Counted from the first letter of the stretch, positions 24,686 through 33,360 are shown. The stretch is 64,000 bases of DNA from Candidatus Brocadia sp. (GCA_021646415.1 SOEU01000017.1:1-64000), one strand, 5' to 3'. A program made the numbers and translations. Notes: generated by a model not told the origin, from the letters alone.

Positions 24686-25900
24686 TTATTTCTTGCCTTT
24701 TGATTTTGACAGCTTAAGCTCTATTTCAAGCATTCTTTTTTCACGCTCTAACTCCTCTTTCAACTCTTTTTCAGTAGGCAGGTATAGCTTGTACTTTGAG
24801 GCAAAGATCGTCTTGCTGTCTTTTAGCAGAGTATATTTTGCCATTGCCTCGTTCTTCTGAGCGCAAAGTATCAGTCCAATGGTAGGATTATCCTCGGGCT
24901 GTCTGATCTCTTTCTCAAAGTACCGCACATAAAAGTCCATCTGCCCGATGTCCTGATGCGTCAGCTTACCGACTTTCAGGTCAATTATAACAAAACACTT
25001 CAATATGTAATTGTAAAAAACAAGGTCAATATAATAGTATTCGTCTTCAACGGTTATCCTTTTCTGGCGGGCGATAAAAGAAAAACCCTTGCCAAGTTCG
25101 AGAAGGAAGTTATGAAGCTTATCAATCAGACCATGCTCAAGGTCGGTCTCAAGATATTTTTTGCTTTCCTTCATACCAAGGAATTCGAGGACATAGGGAT
25201 CTTTGATGATGTCGTTTGGTGACGGTCCCGGTTCAAGTTTTTTTATCTCTGATCTGACAATGTTTTTGTTACGGCTTGAAAGAAGACGTTCGTAATAGAA
25301 GGAATTTATCTGCCGCTCAAGCTGACGGGTAGACCAGTTGCCTGTTATGCATTCATCCACATAGAACTTTCTTACATCAGGCCGTTCAACCTTCAGAAGC
25401 AAACGATAGTGCGTCCATGAAAGTTCCGGGCGGACTACTGGCAACTCGTCACGCAGTGCGTGGCTTTTTTGCGCATGTGAAGATATGTGACGCACTGCGT
25501 CATATATCTCTATGGCTGAAGATTGTGAACGCACTGCGTTCACAATTTCAAAGGAAAGATAAAACAGGCGCATATAACGAAGGTTGCTCGGATCAAAGCC
25601 CTTACCAAACTCTTTGGCAAGACGCTCCGACAGCTCCTTTAAAAGATATTCTCCATATTGTGCCCTTGCTTTGCCTTTCTGTTCTTCCTCGACAATCTCT
25701 CTGCCGATATGCCAGTATGCCTGAACCATAGCAAAATTCACAGCGCGATAAGCGCTACCTCTTGCAGCCTCAAGAATCTCCCTGACACGGCTATAAATTG
25801 ATTCAACTGTTTTTGTGTCTTCTAATTGTTTTTTCAAATCCGTATCTGTCTCCTCGTTTGTTCCATAACAAATTAATAAACAAAGGTTGTTATTCTTCAA
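24686..25900 (-). CDS. DUF1016/YhcG-type nuclease-domain protein (copy 3)
   Basis: Up to 404 residues; the conserved part starts at SIYSRVREILEAARGSAYRA then MVQAYWHIGREIVEEEQKGK. LRYMRLFYLSFEIVNAV is followed by a ~40-residue insertion absent from copy 2 (built of xAVR/xALR units), then LSWTHYRLLLKVERPDV and the nuclease core YYYIDLVFYNYILKCFVIIDLK plus GKLTHQDIGQMDFYV. The longest frame begins at a TTG (25900); a TTG at 25837 with GAGGAG ten bases upstream is a better start. The gene is bracketed by 29-bp direct repeats. Full length and apparently intact. Confidence 0.9.
   Translation of the reverse strand: MKNNNLCLLICYGTNEETDTDLKKQLEDTKTVESIYSRVREILEAARGSAYRAVNFAMVQAYWHIGREIVEEEQKGKARAQYGEYLLKELSERLAKEFGKGFDPSNLRYMRLFYLSFEIVNAVRSQSSAIEIYDAVRHISSHAQKSHALRDELPVVRPELSWTHYRLLLKVERPDVRKFYVDECITGNWSTRQLERQINSFYYERLLSSRNKNIVRSEIKKLEPGPSPNDIIKDPYVLEFLGMKESKKYLETDLEHGLIDKLHNFLLELGKGFSFIARQKRITVEDEYYYIDLVFYNYILKCFVIIDLKVGKLTHQDIGQMDFYVRYFEKEIRQPEDNPTIGLILCAQKNEAMAKYTLLKDSKTIFASKYKLYLPTEKELKEELEREKRMLEIELKLSKSKGKK
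25450..25546. repeat. Three palindromes inside DUF1016 copy 3
   Basis: 25450-25462 has the core CACGCAGTGCGTG; 25488-25502 is TGACGCACTGCGTCA; 25522-25546 has 12-bp arms ATTGTGAACGCA and TGCGTTCACAAT around a C. All share an ACGCA-S-TGCGT core but differ outside it. They encode the variable ALR/AVR insertion just before LSWTHY, keeping the frame open. Confidence 0.85.
25836..25864. repeat. Direct repeat, right copy (29 bp)
   Basis: Matches 24638-24666 at 27 of 29 positions (differences: C to T and G to T). On the minus strand it supplies the GAGGAGACAGATACGGATTTG leader and likely start region of DUF1016 copy 3, just as the other copy forms the leader of radC. Confidence 0.8.
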
Positions 25901-26002
25901 TCTCAGGTGGCAAGGACGGCAATAGCGGTTTGATTAACTCAATTAGCTCTGGTAATTCAGCATGTCTCAAAGATACGCAGCGTCGCGGTCTTCAGATTGC
26001 AT
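25890..26002 (-). pseudogene. Remnant of a HEPN-domain toxin (DUF86-like) with internal deletion
   Basis: Directly after the nucleotidyltransferase gene an ATG opens MQSEDRDAAYL, the usual start of DUF86 HEPN proteins, then TGA. A second frame supplies AELPELIELIKPLLPSLPPE, the typical HEPN C-terminus. About 80 middle residues, including the RNase RX4-6H motif, are gone. The intact MNT antitoxin precedes it, so this was a MNT/HEPN module that lost its toxin. Confidence 0.7.
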
Positions 26003-26297
26003 AGATAACCTCTTTTGAACGCAAAATAGAATGCCTGCGGAACGGATTACGTAGCGCTGCCTTTTCAACCAAATCTACCTCACGTCCGAAGATCTCCTTT
26101 AGTTCCTCCTGCATGCGGACGGAGTCAAAAAGGCTCCATTGTGCATCTTCTGTAAAGCTTACCAGTACATCAATGTCACTATCTGGGCGGAAATTTCTAT
26201 TTAAAACAGACCCAAAGAGGGCGAGTTCGGTAATCTTCCACTTACGGCAGAAGTTTGCTATCTTTTGTTGAGATATCGCTATGTTGCGTTTTGCCAT
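25992..26297 (-). CDS. Minimal nucleotidyltransferase (MNT-type antitoxin)
   Basis: 101 residues with the DNA polymerase beta-like nucleotidyltransferase signature LALFGSVLNRNFRPDSDIDVLV (GS-x9-D-x-D) and a third acidic strand REVDLVEKAALRN. MNT proteins paired with HEPN toxins neutralise them, in known systems by AMPylating or otherwise modifying the toxin. The partner HEPN gene overlaps its end by 11 bases but survives only as a fragment. ATG start. Confidence 0.88.
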   Translation of the reverse strand: MAKRNIAISQQKIANFCRKWKITELALFGSVLNRNFRPDSDIDVLVSFTEDAQWSLFDSVRMQEELKEIFGREVDLVEKAALRNPFRRHSILRSKEVIYAI

Positions 26298-26337
26298 ACT
26301 CTATAATTCTAATGGCTGGAAATATCTGGCTATGTTT

Positions 26338-26773
26338 CTATTTATAAACCACAGGATTTATACTATTCTGGTTTTCAGAACTGGCAGCGTTAAGTAAGTT
26401 TATATCGGCGGCTACAAAAGCAACCTCATCATTTATTGTATCTTTCAGCCACAACGCTGAAGATAAATGAATGCTATCGGCTCCCCACAGATAATGTTTC
26501 TCAATTAAACGTTTTATAATTGGCAGGAGTTCTTCGTGAATATCCAAGATAGTAAAGCAATCCCAGTCGGATTCAAAATCTTTCAATATTTCTTTCAATT
26601 TGTTGTTTGTAATATCTCCGACTCTGAATTGCCTTACAAAGGTAGATAATATTTCCGGATAGGTTAGTCTGGATGTTGTAACTATAGAACTTCGCATAAT
26701 AGTGACTATGTTCTCAGAGCCTTCTTCTGCAACGTATTTTTTTGATCAAAGCGCTCGTGTCTAAATATATCAC
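26338..26773 (-). pseudogene. VapC-type PIN-domain toxin, frameshifted
   Basis: Starting at the GTG at 26773, which overlaps the antitoxin stop by four bases, the frame reads IYLDTSALIKK, the PIN N-terminus with its catalytic Asp, then shifts at seven A. Dropping one A joins it to YVAEEGSENIVTIMRSSIVT and the long downstream frame TSRLTYPEILSTF...GADSIHLSSALWL...VAFVAADINLLNAA with the remaining PIN acidic residues. As sequenced, only an N-terminally truncated 119-residue product could start at 26697. Same +1 A-run lesion type as the MazF gene. Confidence 0.82.
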
Positions 26774-27054
26774 CTTCTTTCCTCGAGAACAGTTTCAGAA
26801 ATGGGTTTACCTTTTACCTTTACGGGTCTGAAAGGCGTTAACCCAGTCCCCTTTCTGGGAAGCCTTATTTTTCCCTGTTTTGCCAGTAATGCAAGTTTTT
26901 CATCAAACCCTGCATTTTTTTCTATTTTATCAACACTGTGAAGCACTGCAATAGGGGTGCCTCTATCTGTTACGATAATTCTATCTCCTTCCTTAGTAAG
27001 ACCCAGATAGTACGTTAGTCTGTTCTTCAACTCTCTGATACCTACAATGTGCAT
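26770..27054 (-). CDS. Phd/YefM-family antitoxin
   Basis: 94 residues beginning MHIVGIRELKNRLTYYLGL, with the Phd core GDRIIVTDRGTPIAVLHSVD, then a basic proline-rich tail likely to bind the toxin. It would repress its own operon and neutralise the PIN toxin downstream, which overlaps it by four bases. Intact, whereas the toxin is frameshifted. Confidence 0.88.
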   Translation of the reverse strand: MHIVGIRELKNRLTYYLGLTKEGDRIIVTDRGTPIAVLHSVDKIEKNAGFDEKLALLAKQGKIRLPRKGTGLTPFRPVKVKGKPISETVLEERR

Positions 27055-27081
27055 AATTATCTCTTTTTTAGTAAGTTTTTC

Positions 27082-27128
27082 ACCTCCCCTGTATCCCCTC
27101 CTTACGAAGGAGGGGATACAGGGGAGGT
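27082..27128. repeat. Perfect dispersed palindrome (CCCCTCCTT family)
   Basis: Perfect 22-bp arms (ACCTCCCCTGTATCCCCTCC plus TT, and its mirror) around ACG. The best-preserved copy of this family in the window, between the Phd antitoxin and the next gene; it could also act as a bidirectional terminator. Confidence 0.8.
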
Positions 27129-27174
27129 TATTTTGGTTGCGGTTTCGCTGCGTTAAGAAATGCTGTGGAAATAT

Positions 27175-28245
27175 TTATTTCGGTAACCCCAATTGCGCAT
27201 AGATAGTCTTAAAATCTATTTCTCTCGCCACCACTTCTGCGGCGCGTTGTATCTTAGACTTTGAATGCAGGCTCACGTACCCTGAGAGGTTTTCGCAAGC
27301 CTCCAGTGTCGTTGCAGTATCCGATCTTACTATGACAATTGGTACGCCAATTTCCTCAGCACGTCCCAGGATAGAGGCATTTGGATAGAGTTCACCCGTA
27401 AGAATAAGGCACTTCGTAGGGGTTTCGAGGGCAGCCAATTGGATATCACTCCGATCACCTCCGGTAATGACGGCCTTGTTTGGGACCTTTCGGAAATAAC
27501 TCAAGGCGCTCTCGACATTCATCGCCCCGATCATGAAATGTTCAATCAATTCATCTATCTTATCCTCGCAACAGAGAACGGTTCCGTTAATGGTGTTGAC
27601 GATTTCCCGGATTGATACTGCACCAAGGATCGGGTCTTTGGGGATAATTCCCAGGGTAGTAATACCGTGGTTTTTAAGAAAGGGAACAAGGAGTTCGCGT
27701 ATATAATCTAACTTTGTTGAGGGGACCAAATTAAACACAACACCCAGCAATTGATCCCCTAACATCTTTGATGCATAGATAAATCCGTCAAGGGTGTCAA
27801 TATAAGCCTGGAATTTATCCACGAAGATTACTTTTGCATGTGTTTCTTTGATAAAATCTAATTCCGAAAACTGCAGACACGTACCACCCGACAGCCTTCC
27901 CACCCCCCGTGCAATCATGATGTCCTTTCCCTGGGAGGCAAGATTGAAGGCTGCCAGCGTCTTCTGACGAATATTCAGTTCCTCGCCACGTATCAGGCGC
28001 CCAATAATTTCATCCGTTAACACCACAGGGCAAATGGACTGGAGCGGCTCATCGACTTCCAATGCCTTTGAAAGGAAGACGGCATCCTCATCAGTAAGTA
28101 TGTCTTCAATAAGAACCGGTGAAAATCCGATTGGTTTAAAGTATCCGGTGTTGTATCCGTCTCTCTTGAATTTTAATCCTAAGCCGAGACAAATTAAGTT
28201 CTTTCCGGAAAAGGGCGAAACTGAGGCAATAAATACGGGTATCAT
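27175..28245 (-). CDS. P-loop (BioD-like) plus DRTGG-domain protein, phosphotransacetylase-N-like
   Basis: 356 residues. The N-terminal part is a degenerate BioD/CobQ-like P-loop domain (MIPVFIASVSPFSGKNLICL, TGYFKPIGF), as in the N-terminal half of some phosphotransacetylases. From about residue 210 it is a DRTGG domain (LGAVSIREIVNTINGTVLC, KAVITGGDRSDIQLAALE). No phosphotransacetylase catalytic domain follows. It sits downstream of an ADP-forming acyl-CoA synthetase (147-bp gap), fitting a regulatory or sensory role in acetate/acetyl-CoA metabolism; the exact role is unknown. Confidence 0.85.
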   Translation of the reverse strand: MIPVFIASVSPFSGKNLICLGLGLKFKRDGYNTGYFKPIGFSPVLIEDILTDEDAVFLSKALEVDEPLQSICPVVLTDEIIGRLIRGEELNIRQKTLAAFNLASQGKDIMIARGVGRLSGGTCLQFSELDFIKETHAKVIFVDKFQAYIDTLDGFIYASKMLGDQLLGVVFNLVPSTKLDYIRELLVPFLKNHGITTLGIIPKDPILGAVSIREIVNTINGTVLCCEDKIDELIEHFMIGAMNVESALSYFRKVPNKAVITGGDRSDIQLAALETPTKCLILTGELYPNASILGRAEEIGVPIVIVRSDTATTLEACENLSGYVSLHSKSKIQRAAEVVAREIDFKTIYAQLGLPK

Positions 28246-28392
28246 AATAACCCCCTTTTATACAGTAATACTATAAGTGAAAACATATTTATTAACAAGT
28301 TTCCGATAACTGTTCAGCTTGCTTGGATAAGTAAGCAGGAGGCGGCGGGCTGTAAACAATTCTCATTTGCTGATTTGCTTACGGCCTACTCG

Positions 28393-30516
28393 CTACTGTC
28401 CTTTTTGGTTGTGATTTGCCGCTGTCTGCGATATCGTCATGCGCGCATCTATGGCCATGGCGCCTCCTCCTTCAGGGAAAACAACCAAGGGATTTATATC
28501 CATTTCCAGGATCTCGGGAAAATCTGTTACCAGCTGAGAAAGCCTTAAAATACTATCAACAAGGGCATTTATATCCACGGGTCTTTCTCCGCGCACACCT
28601 TTTAACAGTGGAAGAGATCGAATTTCATGGATCATCTCTTCTGCTTCATTGGGTCCAATGGGTGCTATCCGGAATGTTACGTCTTTTAGCACTTCTATAT
28701 AAATACCGCCAAGTCCAAACATCAATAGGGGACCAAACTGTGGATCGCGGGACATCCCGAGGATTACCTCTTTGCCACCCGTAATCATCTGTTGCACCAG
28801 AACGCCCTTTATTTCTGCGGAAGGCATAAGCCTCCGCGCCTTTTGGGTAATGTCAGAAAAAAACCTCCTGACCGCTGTCGCATCTTTTATTCCGATTCTT
28901 ACTCCGCCAAAATCAGATTTATGAAGGATGTCCGGTGAAGAAATCTTAGCAACAACCGGATATCCGATCTCTTCCGCAGCCTGCGCTGCCTCTGTTCCTG
29001 TGGTAGCAAGAATACTTTTTGGAATTTTGAAACCGTAGACCGAAATAACCTGTTTTGCCTCATCTTCGCACAAATATTGATGCCCCATTTGCCTTATTTT
29101 TTCAAAGATTGATGCCACCTTCTCTTTTTGAATACTTATTTTTTTTGTTTTTGATATAGGTTTTTTTTGCCATAAGGTGTATTTATACATCGCCTCGACG
29201 GCTGATATTGCGCGCTCAGGGAATGGATAATTAGGTACTTTTCTCTGTTGCATAACTTTTAAACCCGCTCCAATCCGTTTGCCACCCATGAAGGAGGTTG
29301 CGATGGGTTTGTCGGTACGGTTTGCAATCTCGCCTATTACCTCTGCCGTCTTCTCTATTTCCGTCATGGTTTGAGGCGTCAAAATGACAAGAATTGCATC
29401 CACGTTGGGGTCTTCTATTACTTTTTCGATAACAAATTTATACCGGTCGGCCTTTGCGTCTCCCAGCACGTCGACAGGGTTATATACATTTGCCATAGCG
29501 GGTAAGGAGGCGCGGAGGAGTTTTATGGTGCTCTTTGAAAATGCCGCCATTTTCAGTTTTGACCGTTCCACCGCATCTGCCGCAATAATTCCTGGTCCGC
29601 CAGCATTTGTGATCAATGCCATGCGTGGTCCTTTGGGTAGCGGTTGATGGCTGAATATTCTGGCAAAGTCAAAGAGTTCTTCAACTGTTTTTGCACGCAA
29701 AATTCCCGATTGTTTAAATGCCGTATCAAAGGCATTTTCAGCGCCGGCCAATGTCCCCGTATGCGATGAGGCTGCCTTTGCGCCTGCCGTCGTACCCCCG
29801 GATTTTACTACAATCATGGGTTTTTTTTTCGTGATTTTATTTGCGGCATTCATAAATGCCATCCCGTTTTTTACCCCTTCTAAGTACCCAAGAACGACTT
29901 TCGTATGGACATCCTCATCGATAACTTGTATAAGATCCACCTCATCAATGTCGGTCTTATTTCCCATGCTGATAAATTTGGAAAATCCTATACGTTCGTT
30001 CACTGCCCAGTCCAAAACTGAAGTGCAAAGTGCTCCTGATTGGGAAACGAACGCAATATTGCCCTGTTCGGGCATATCGGCAGCAAAAGAGGCATTGAGG
30101 AATGATTGTGTATCGATCAACCCAAGACAGTTTGGTCCGAGCATGCGTATCGAATGTTGTTTGATTTTCTGATGTAATTCCCGCTCTCTTGATGCACCGT
30201 CAATACCACTTTCTTTAAAGCCGGCACTGATAACAATAATCGAATCAATCCCTTTGGCGCTGCATTCGTCTATCACTTTCAGCACATGCGGAGCGGGTAC
30301 AACAACTACCGCAAGATCAATCGTGCCGCTGATTTCCTTAAGGCTTGTGTATGTCTTGATGCCCAGGATATTATCTGCATAAGGATTTACCGGATAGACC
30401 TTCCCTTTGTATCCATAAGTGACCAGATTTTTGAGTAAATCGTATCCTACCTTGCCCTCTTCACGGGAGGCACCAATAACAGCAACTGTTCCTGGTGAGA
30501 AGAAATGTTCTAGCAT
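28393..30516 (-). CDS. Acetate-CoA ligase (ADP-forming), fused alpha-beta
   Basis: Interconverts acetyl-CoA (or another acyl-CoA), ADP and phosphate with the acid, CoA and ATP. 707 residues: CoA-binding domain (GTVAVIGASREEGKVGYDLL), two ligase-CoA domains with SQSGALCTSVLDWA and the SHTGTLAG segment, then an ATP-grasp domain (GYPVVAKISSPDILHKSDFG, GKEVILGMSRDPQFGPLLMFGLGG). Alpha and beta parts are in one chain, as in many bacterial members. The AsmA-like gene ends three bases upstream and the DRTGG gene follows. Substrate range cannot be told from sequence; acyltransferase fusions are absent. Confidence 0.93.
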   Translation of the reverse strand: MLEHFFSPGTVAVIGASREEGKVGYDLLKNLVTYGYKGKVYPVNPYADNILGIKTYTSLKEISGTIDLAVVVVPAPHVLKVIDECSAKGIDSIIVISAGFKESGIDGASRERELHQKIKQHSIRMLGPNCLGLIDTQSFLNASFAADMPEQGNIAFVSQSGALCTSVLDWAVNERIGFSKFISMGNKTDIDEVDLIQVIDEDVHTKVVLGYLEGVKNGMAFMNAANKITKKKPMIVVKSGGTTAGAKAASSHTGTLAGAENAFDTAFKQSGILRAKTVEELFDFARIFSHQPLPKGPRMALITNAGGPGIIAADAVERSKLKMAAFSKSTIKLLRASLPAMANVYNPVDVLGDAKADRYKFVIEKVIEDPNVDAILVILTPQTMTEIEKTAEVIGEIANRTDKPIATSFMGGKRIGAGLKVMQQRKVPNYPFPERAISAVEAMYKYTLWQKKPISKTKKISIQKEKVASIFEKIRQMGHQYLCEDEAKQVISVYGFKIPKSILATTGTEAAQAAEEIGYPVVAKISSPDILHKSDFGGVRIGIKDATAVRRFFSDITQKARRLMPSAEIKGVLVQQMITGGKEVILGMSRDPQFGPLLMFGLGGIYIEVLKDVTFRIAPIGPNEAEEMIHEIRSLPLLKGVRGERPVDINALVDSILRLSQLVTDFPEILEMDINPLVVFPEGGGAMAIDARMTISQTAANHNQKGQ

Positions 30517-30519
30517 TCG

Positions 30520-32844
30520 TTAGCTTTCTGTCTTTTTGCTTTCGGTGTCTTTTGTAATTTCATGCCCTTCCTTTGGAAGTACTTCAAACATGCTCTTGAT
30601 TGACTCGGTGAAGGGTTTAAAAGGGACCGAATGAATTTCTGGATTTGAGTATGTGCCTTTGATTTCTACCATTGTTAGCTGTTTTCGCACGCCACCCACC
30701 ACTAAATCAAAAAACTTTCCCACAATAGGAAGTTGAGAAAATAAACCTTTGTTGAATCCGGCAACAACATCAATATGAATATTACCGTCAAAATTAATAT
30801 TTCCGCGACCATCGAGTTCTATTGTATCGCTATAGACCCTTCCTTCCTCAATATGAATTATGCCATCTTTGACGATAAACTTTGCCTTTGCACTGTGAAA
30901 ACTTTCTTTTTTGGATAAACTGACGTTAAGAAAGTTAAAAACGCTTAGGAGGATAGGAACCTCAGTGAGATACCCTTCACTTACATTGATTTGCCCCTCA
31001 GCGTGAAAATTTTTGGGATCTGTGCCGTTTCCCTGGAATTTTATGTTACCGTTGAGTGACCCGGACAACGAACTTTCTGTTTTTGTGACCTTTTGAGCCA
31101 GTTCTTCCAGTGCGACCCTTGAAAAAATTAATTCCCCATTGTATTGATGCGGGTCAGTGTCTGTCTGGATTGATAGGGTCCCTTCTACATGCCCCCCACA
31201 GCATTTAGCGTCAATGTGTTTGCTGGAAAATCCTCTTTTATTGAGTTCTAGCCTTCCTGCCATCCCCCAGAGAGGGATCTTATATGTGCCAGCAGTAATC
31301 TCGCAATCCTTGAGGTTGATCTCTATAGTGTAGTCATCGTTCTTCTTTTCGCCAAAACCCTGAAAATTGGCGCGAATATCTACCTTCCCTGCCGGGTGCA
31401 AATTAGTCCAAAGCTTTTCGCCAATTTCCTTGCTGGGAAGATCTTTCAAAAAGGACTCTGTGATGGACAGGTGCGGGGCATGGAAATTGAATATCTTTCG
31501 ACCGCTATTCATATCGTAAACGCCATTCATTTCAGTAAAAACAGACTGATCCCCACGTTGGATAAGACCACTGGCATTTTTGAACACAATGATGTTATTG
31601 GCTAGCTTGAACTCTCCATTCACATACGAGATAGGCCGGGAAAAATCCGGAGGTTTTATTTCTAATCCCTTGCAATTCACCGTCAGGAAATAATTACGTT
31701 CCTGATTTTCTCCTTCGTTGTGTTGAAGAGTCAGTCCCACTAAACCCGTTGGCTGTGCTTTTGACCATACCTGTTCGCCGAATTCGGGTATATTTTTTAA
31801 CAATTCCTGATTTACATATAAATTAGGAATCGTTACTACAAAGGTCTTTTGAGGACCGTAGAGATCAAATTCTCCTTTGAATTCAGCCTGAGAGGTATAG
31901 TTTCCACACTTGAGATAACCCACAATCCCCTTCAGATACAGCTTTTCTGGATTCAGTTCTACCTCGCCATTCAGATTATAAATCAGAATCGGCCAATCTT
32001 TATACATAGCCTCCAGTCCGTTGAGGTTGATGTTGATTCCATAGTCCATCTTTTTTTGCTGATCCTGATTATTAAAACTCGCGTTACAGGATACACTGAC
32101 ATTTCCCATGGGTTTATAATCGTTCCAGAGCATTCTGCCGATGTATGGAAATCTGTTACAAAACTCCTCATTCATTATAATGCTATTCGCATAGACCTCA
32201 ACGTCAAGTCTGGGGATATCCGGATAAAGCCTCATGGTAAATGAGTGATTCCCCAAAAATTTATCATTGATGTATCCTTTGATCAGAAGGTCTTTAAAAG
32301 AGCCTGCATAAGGGAGAAACGTGATATCAATTCCTGATACCTTGATTTCCGGGCTATTTGTCTGAGGATTTTCCTTGATATGGATCTTCAAGTCCCGGAC
32401 CTCAATACCTTGCCTTAATGCGTCCATATAGGCCGGTATTTTCAGATTATCAAAGTTTGTCTTGATGGTGTTAAGGAGTGACCAAATGTCTGTTGGCTTT
32501 TCTACGGTCAATTCCGGGGAAATAATGACTGCATTACTAATATTGAGTTGGCCTTTTATAAGGCTTTGTGGGTCATGTTTTAATACGATCTTGGGGATTT
32601 TAAGAGATTTGCCTTGTATATCCTTAATTGTACCAACAAATGAGAGGTTATCGATAGTAATCCCTTCTAAAAAATCCATATGCGCATGATCAATTTCAGT
32701 ATCTCCAAAATCTCTCAGCATGCCTAACAAACGGTTCTTTATTGCTTCATCAGAGGTTGCCCGTTTGACAAGGATGTAACTAGCTGCTGTTATTCCGATT
32801 ACAAAACCGACAATGATCGAGATAATAATTACTGTCTTTTTCAT
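30520..32844 (-). CDS. AsmA/TamB-like membrane-anchored repeat protein
   Basis: 774 residues. One N-terminal membrane segment (about 5-26) is followed by a long beta-strand-rich chain with AsmA-family features: IDNLSFVG near the start, repeated 'LWxxxKPxG' boxes (MLWNDYKPMG, VWSKAQPTG, LWTNLHPAG) and the AsmA_2-type C-terminus ELDGRGNINFDG...VVAGFN...LPIVGKFFDLVVGGV...IKGTYSNPEIHSVPF. Proteins of this group span the periplasm and are implicated in lipid movement between membranes. Three bases separate it from the acyl-CoA ligase, so they are co-transcribed. Function is by family only. Confidence 0.8.
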   Translation of the reverse strand: MKKTVIIISIIVGFVIGITAASYILVKRATSDEAIKNRLLGMLRDFGDTEIDHAHMDFLEGITIDNLSFVGTIKDIQGKSLKIPKIVLKHDPQSLIKGQLNISNAVIISPELTVEKPTDIWSLLNTIKTNFDNLKIPAYMDALRQGIEVRDLKIHIKENPQTNSPEIKVSGIDITFLPYAGSFKDLLIKGYINDKFLGNHSFTMRLYPDIPRLDVEVYANSIIMNEEFCNRFPYIGRMLWNDYKPMGNVSVSCNASFNNQDQQKKMDYGININLNGLEAMYKDWPILIYNLNGEVELNPEKLYLKGIVGYLKCGNYTSQAEFKGEFDLYGPQKTFVVTIPNLYVNQELLKNIPEFGEQVWSKAQPTGLVGLTLQHNEGENQERNYFLTVNCKGLEIKPPDFSRPISYVNGEFKLANNIIVFKNASGLIQRGDQSVFTEMNGVYDMNSGRKIFNFHAPHLSITESFLKDLPSKEIGEKLWTNLHPAGKVDIRANFQGFGEKKNDDYTIEINLKDCEITAGTYKIPLWGMAGRLELNKRGFSSKHIDAKCCGGHVEGTLSIQTDTDPHQYNGELIFSRVALEELAQKVTKTESSLSGSLNGNIKFQGNGTDPKNFHAEGQINVSEGYLTEVPILLSVFNFLNVSLSKKESFHSAKAKFIVKDGIIHIEEGRVYSDTIELDGRGNINFDGNIHIDVVAGFNKGLFSQLPIVGKFFDLVVGGVRKQLTMVEIKGTYSNPEIHSVPFKPFTESIKSMFEVLPKEGHEITKDTESKKTES

Positions 32845-33049
32845 TAAATATATTTTCTCTTTTTCCGATTAATAAATAATAATTGCTACAATTTTCTTAA
32901 GGTTACTGTTATTACGGATTTATTTCAAGTGTAAATTTCTAAATAGGTTAAAACATGTCGAGGCAATTCATAAATTGCCCCTGCATATTTTATCCAGGAA
33001 TCGTTTTTGTGCCTTTTTGAGTAACTCCTTGAAAAAAAATATCTTTGAT

Positions 33050-33321
33050 AGCTCCGTTAGGAGCGGTGCGGTATGTTAATAGAAATACAATTACACCAAG
33101 GTCAAGCTCCGTAGGAGCGATATATTGTTTATACGTTTTATATGTCGTTCCTCTGGAGCTTTTAATAGATTTGATACTTTAAGCTATTAATATTTCACCC
33201 CTACGGGGTTAATTTTCAAAAACTAGAGTGTTATAGTATTACTCAATAAAAACTTCTTTTTTTATGAAGTTTTTTACCTGCCCTTTTTCCCCTCCTTGCA
33301 AAGGAGGGGAAGAGGGACGGT
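33050..33321. repeat. Gene-free spacer with AGCTCCGTAGGAGCG repeats and a CCCCTCCTT palindrome
   Basis: Direct copies AGCTCCGTTAGGAGCGG (33050) and AGCTCCGTAGGAGCGATAT (33105) and an inverted copy at 33139-33160 are followed by ACCCCTACGGGGTTA (33198-33212) and a CCCCTCCTT-family palindrome (33276-33321). The stretch 32845-33360 has no convincing gene. Confidence 0.7.
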
Positions 33322-33360
33322 TATAACTTGACGTTATTTTTATAATTTTAGGGATGGATT

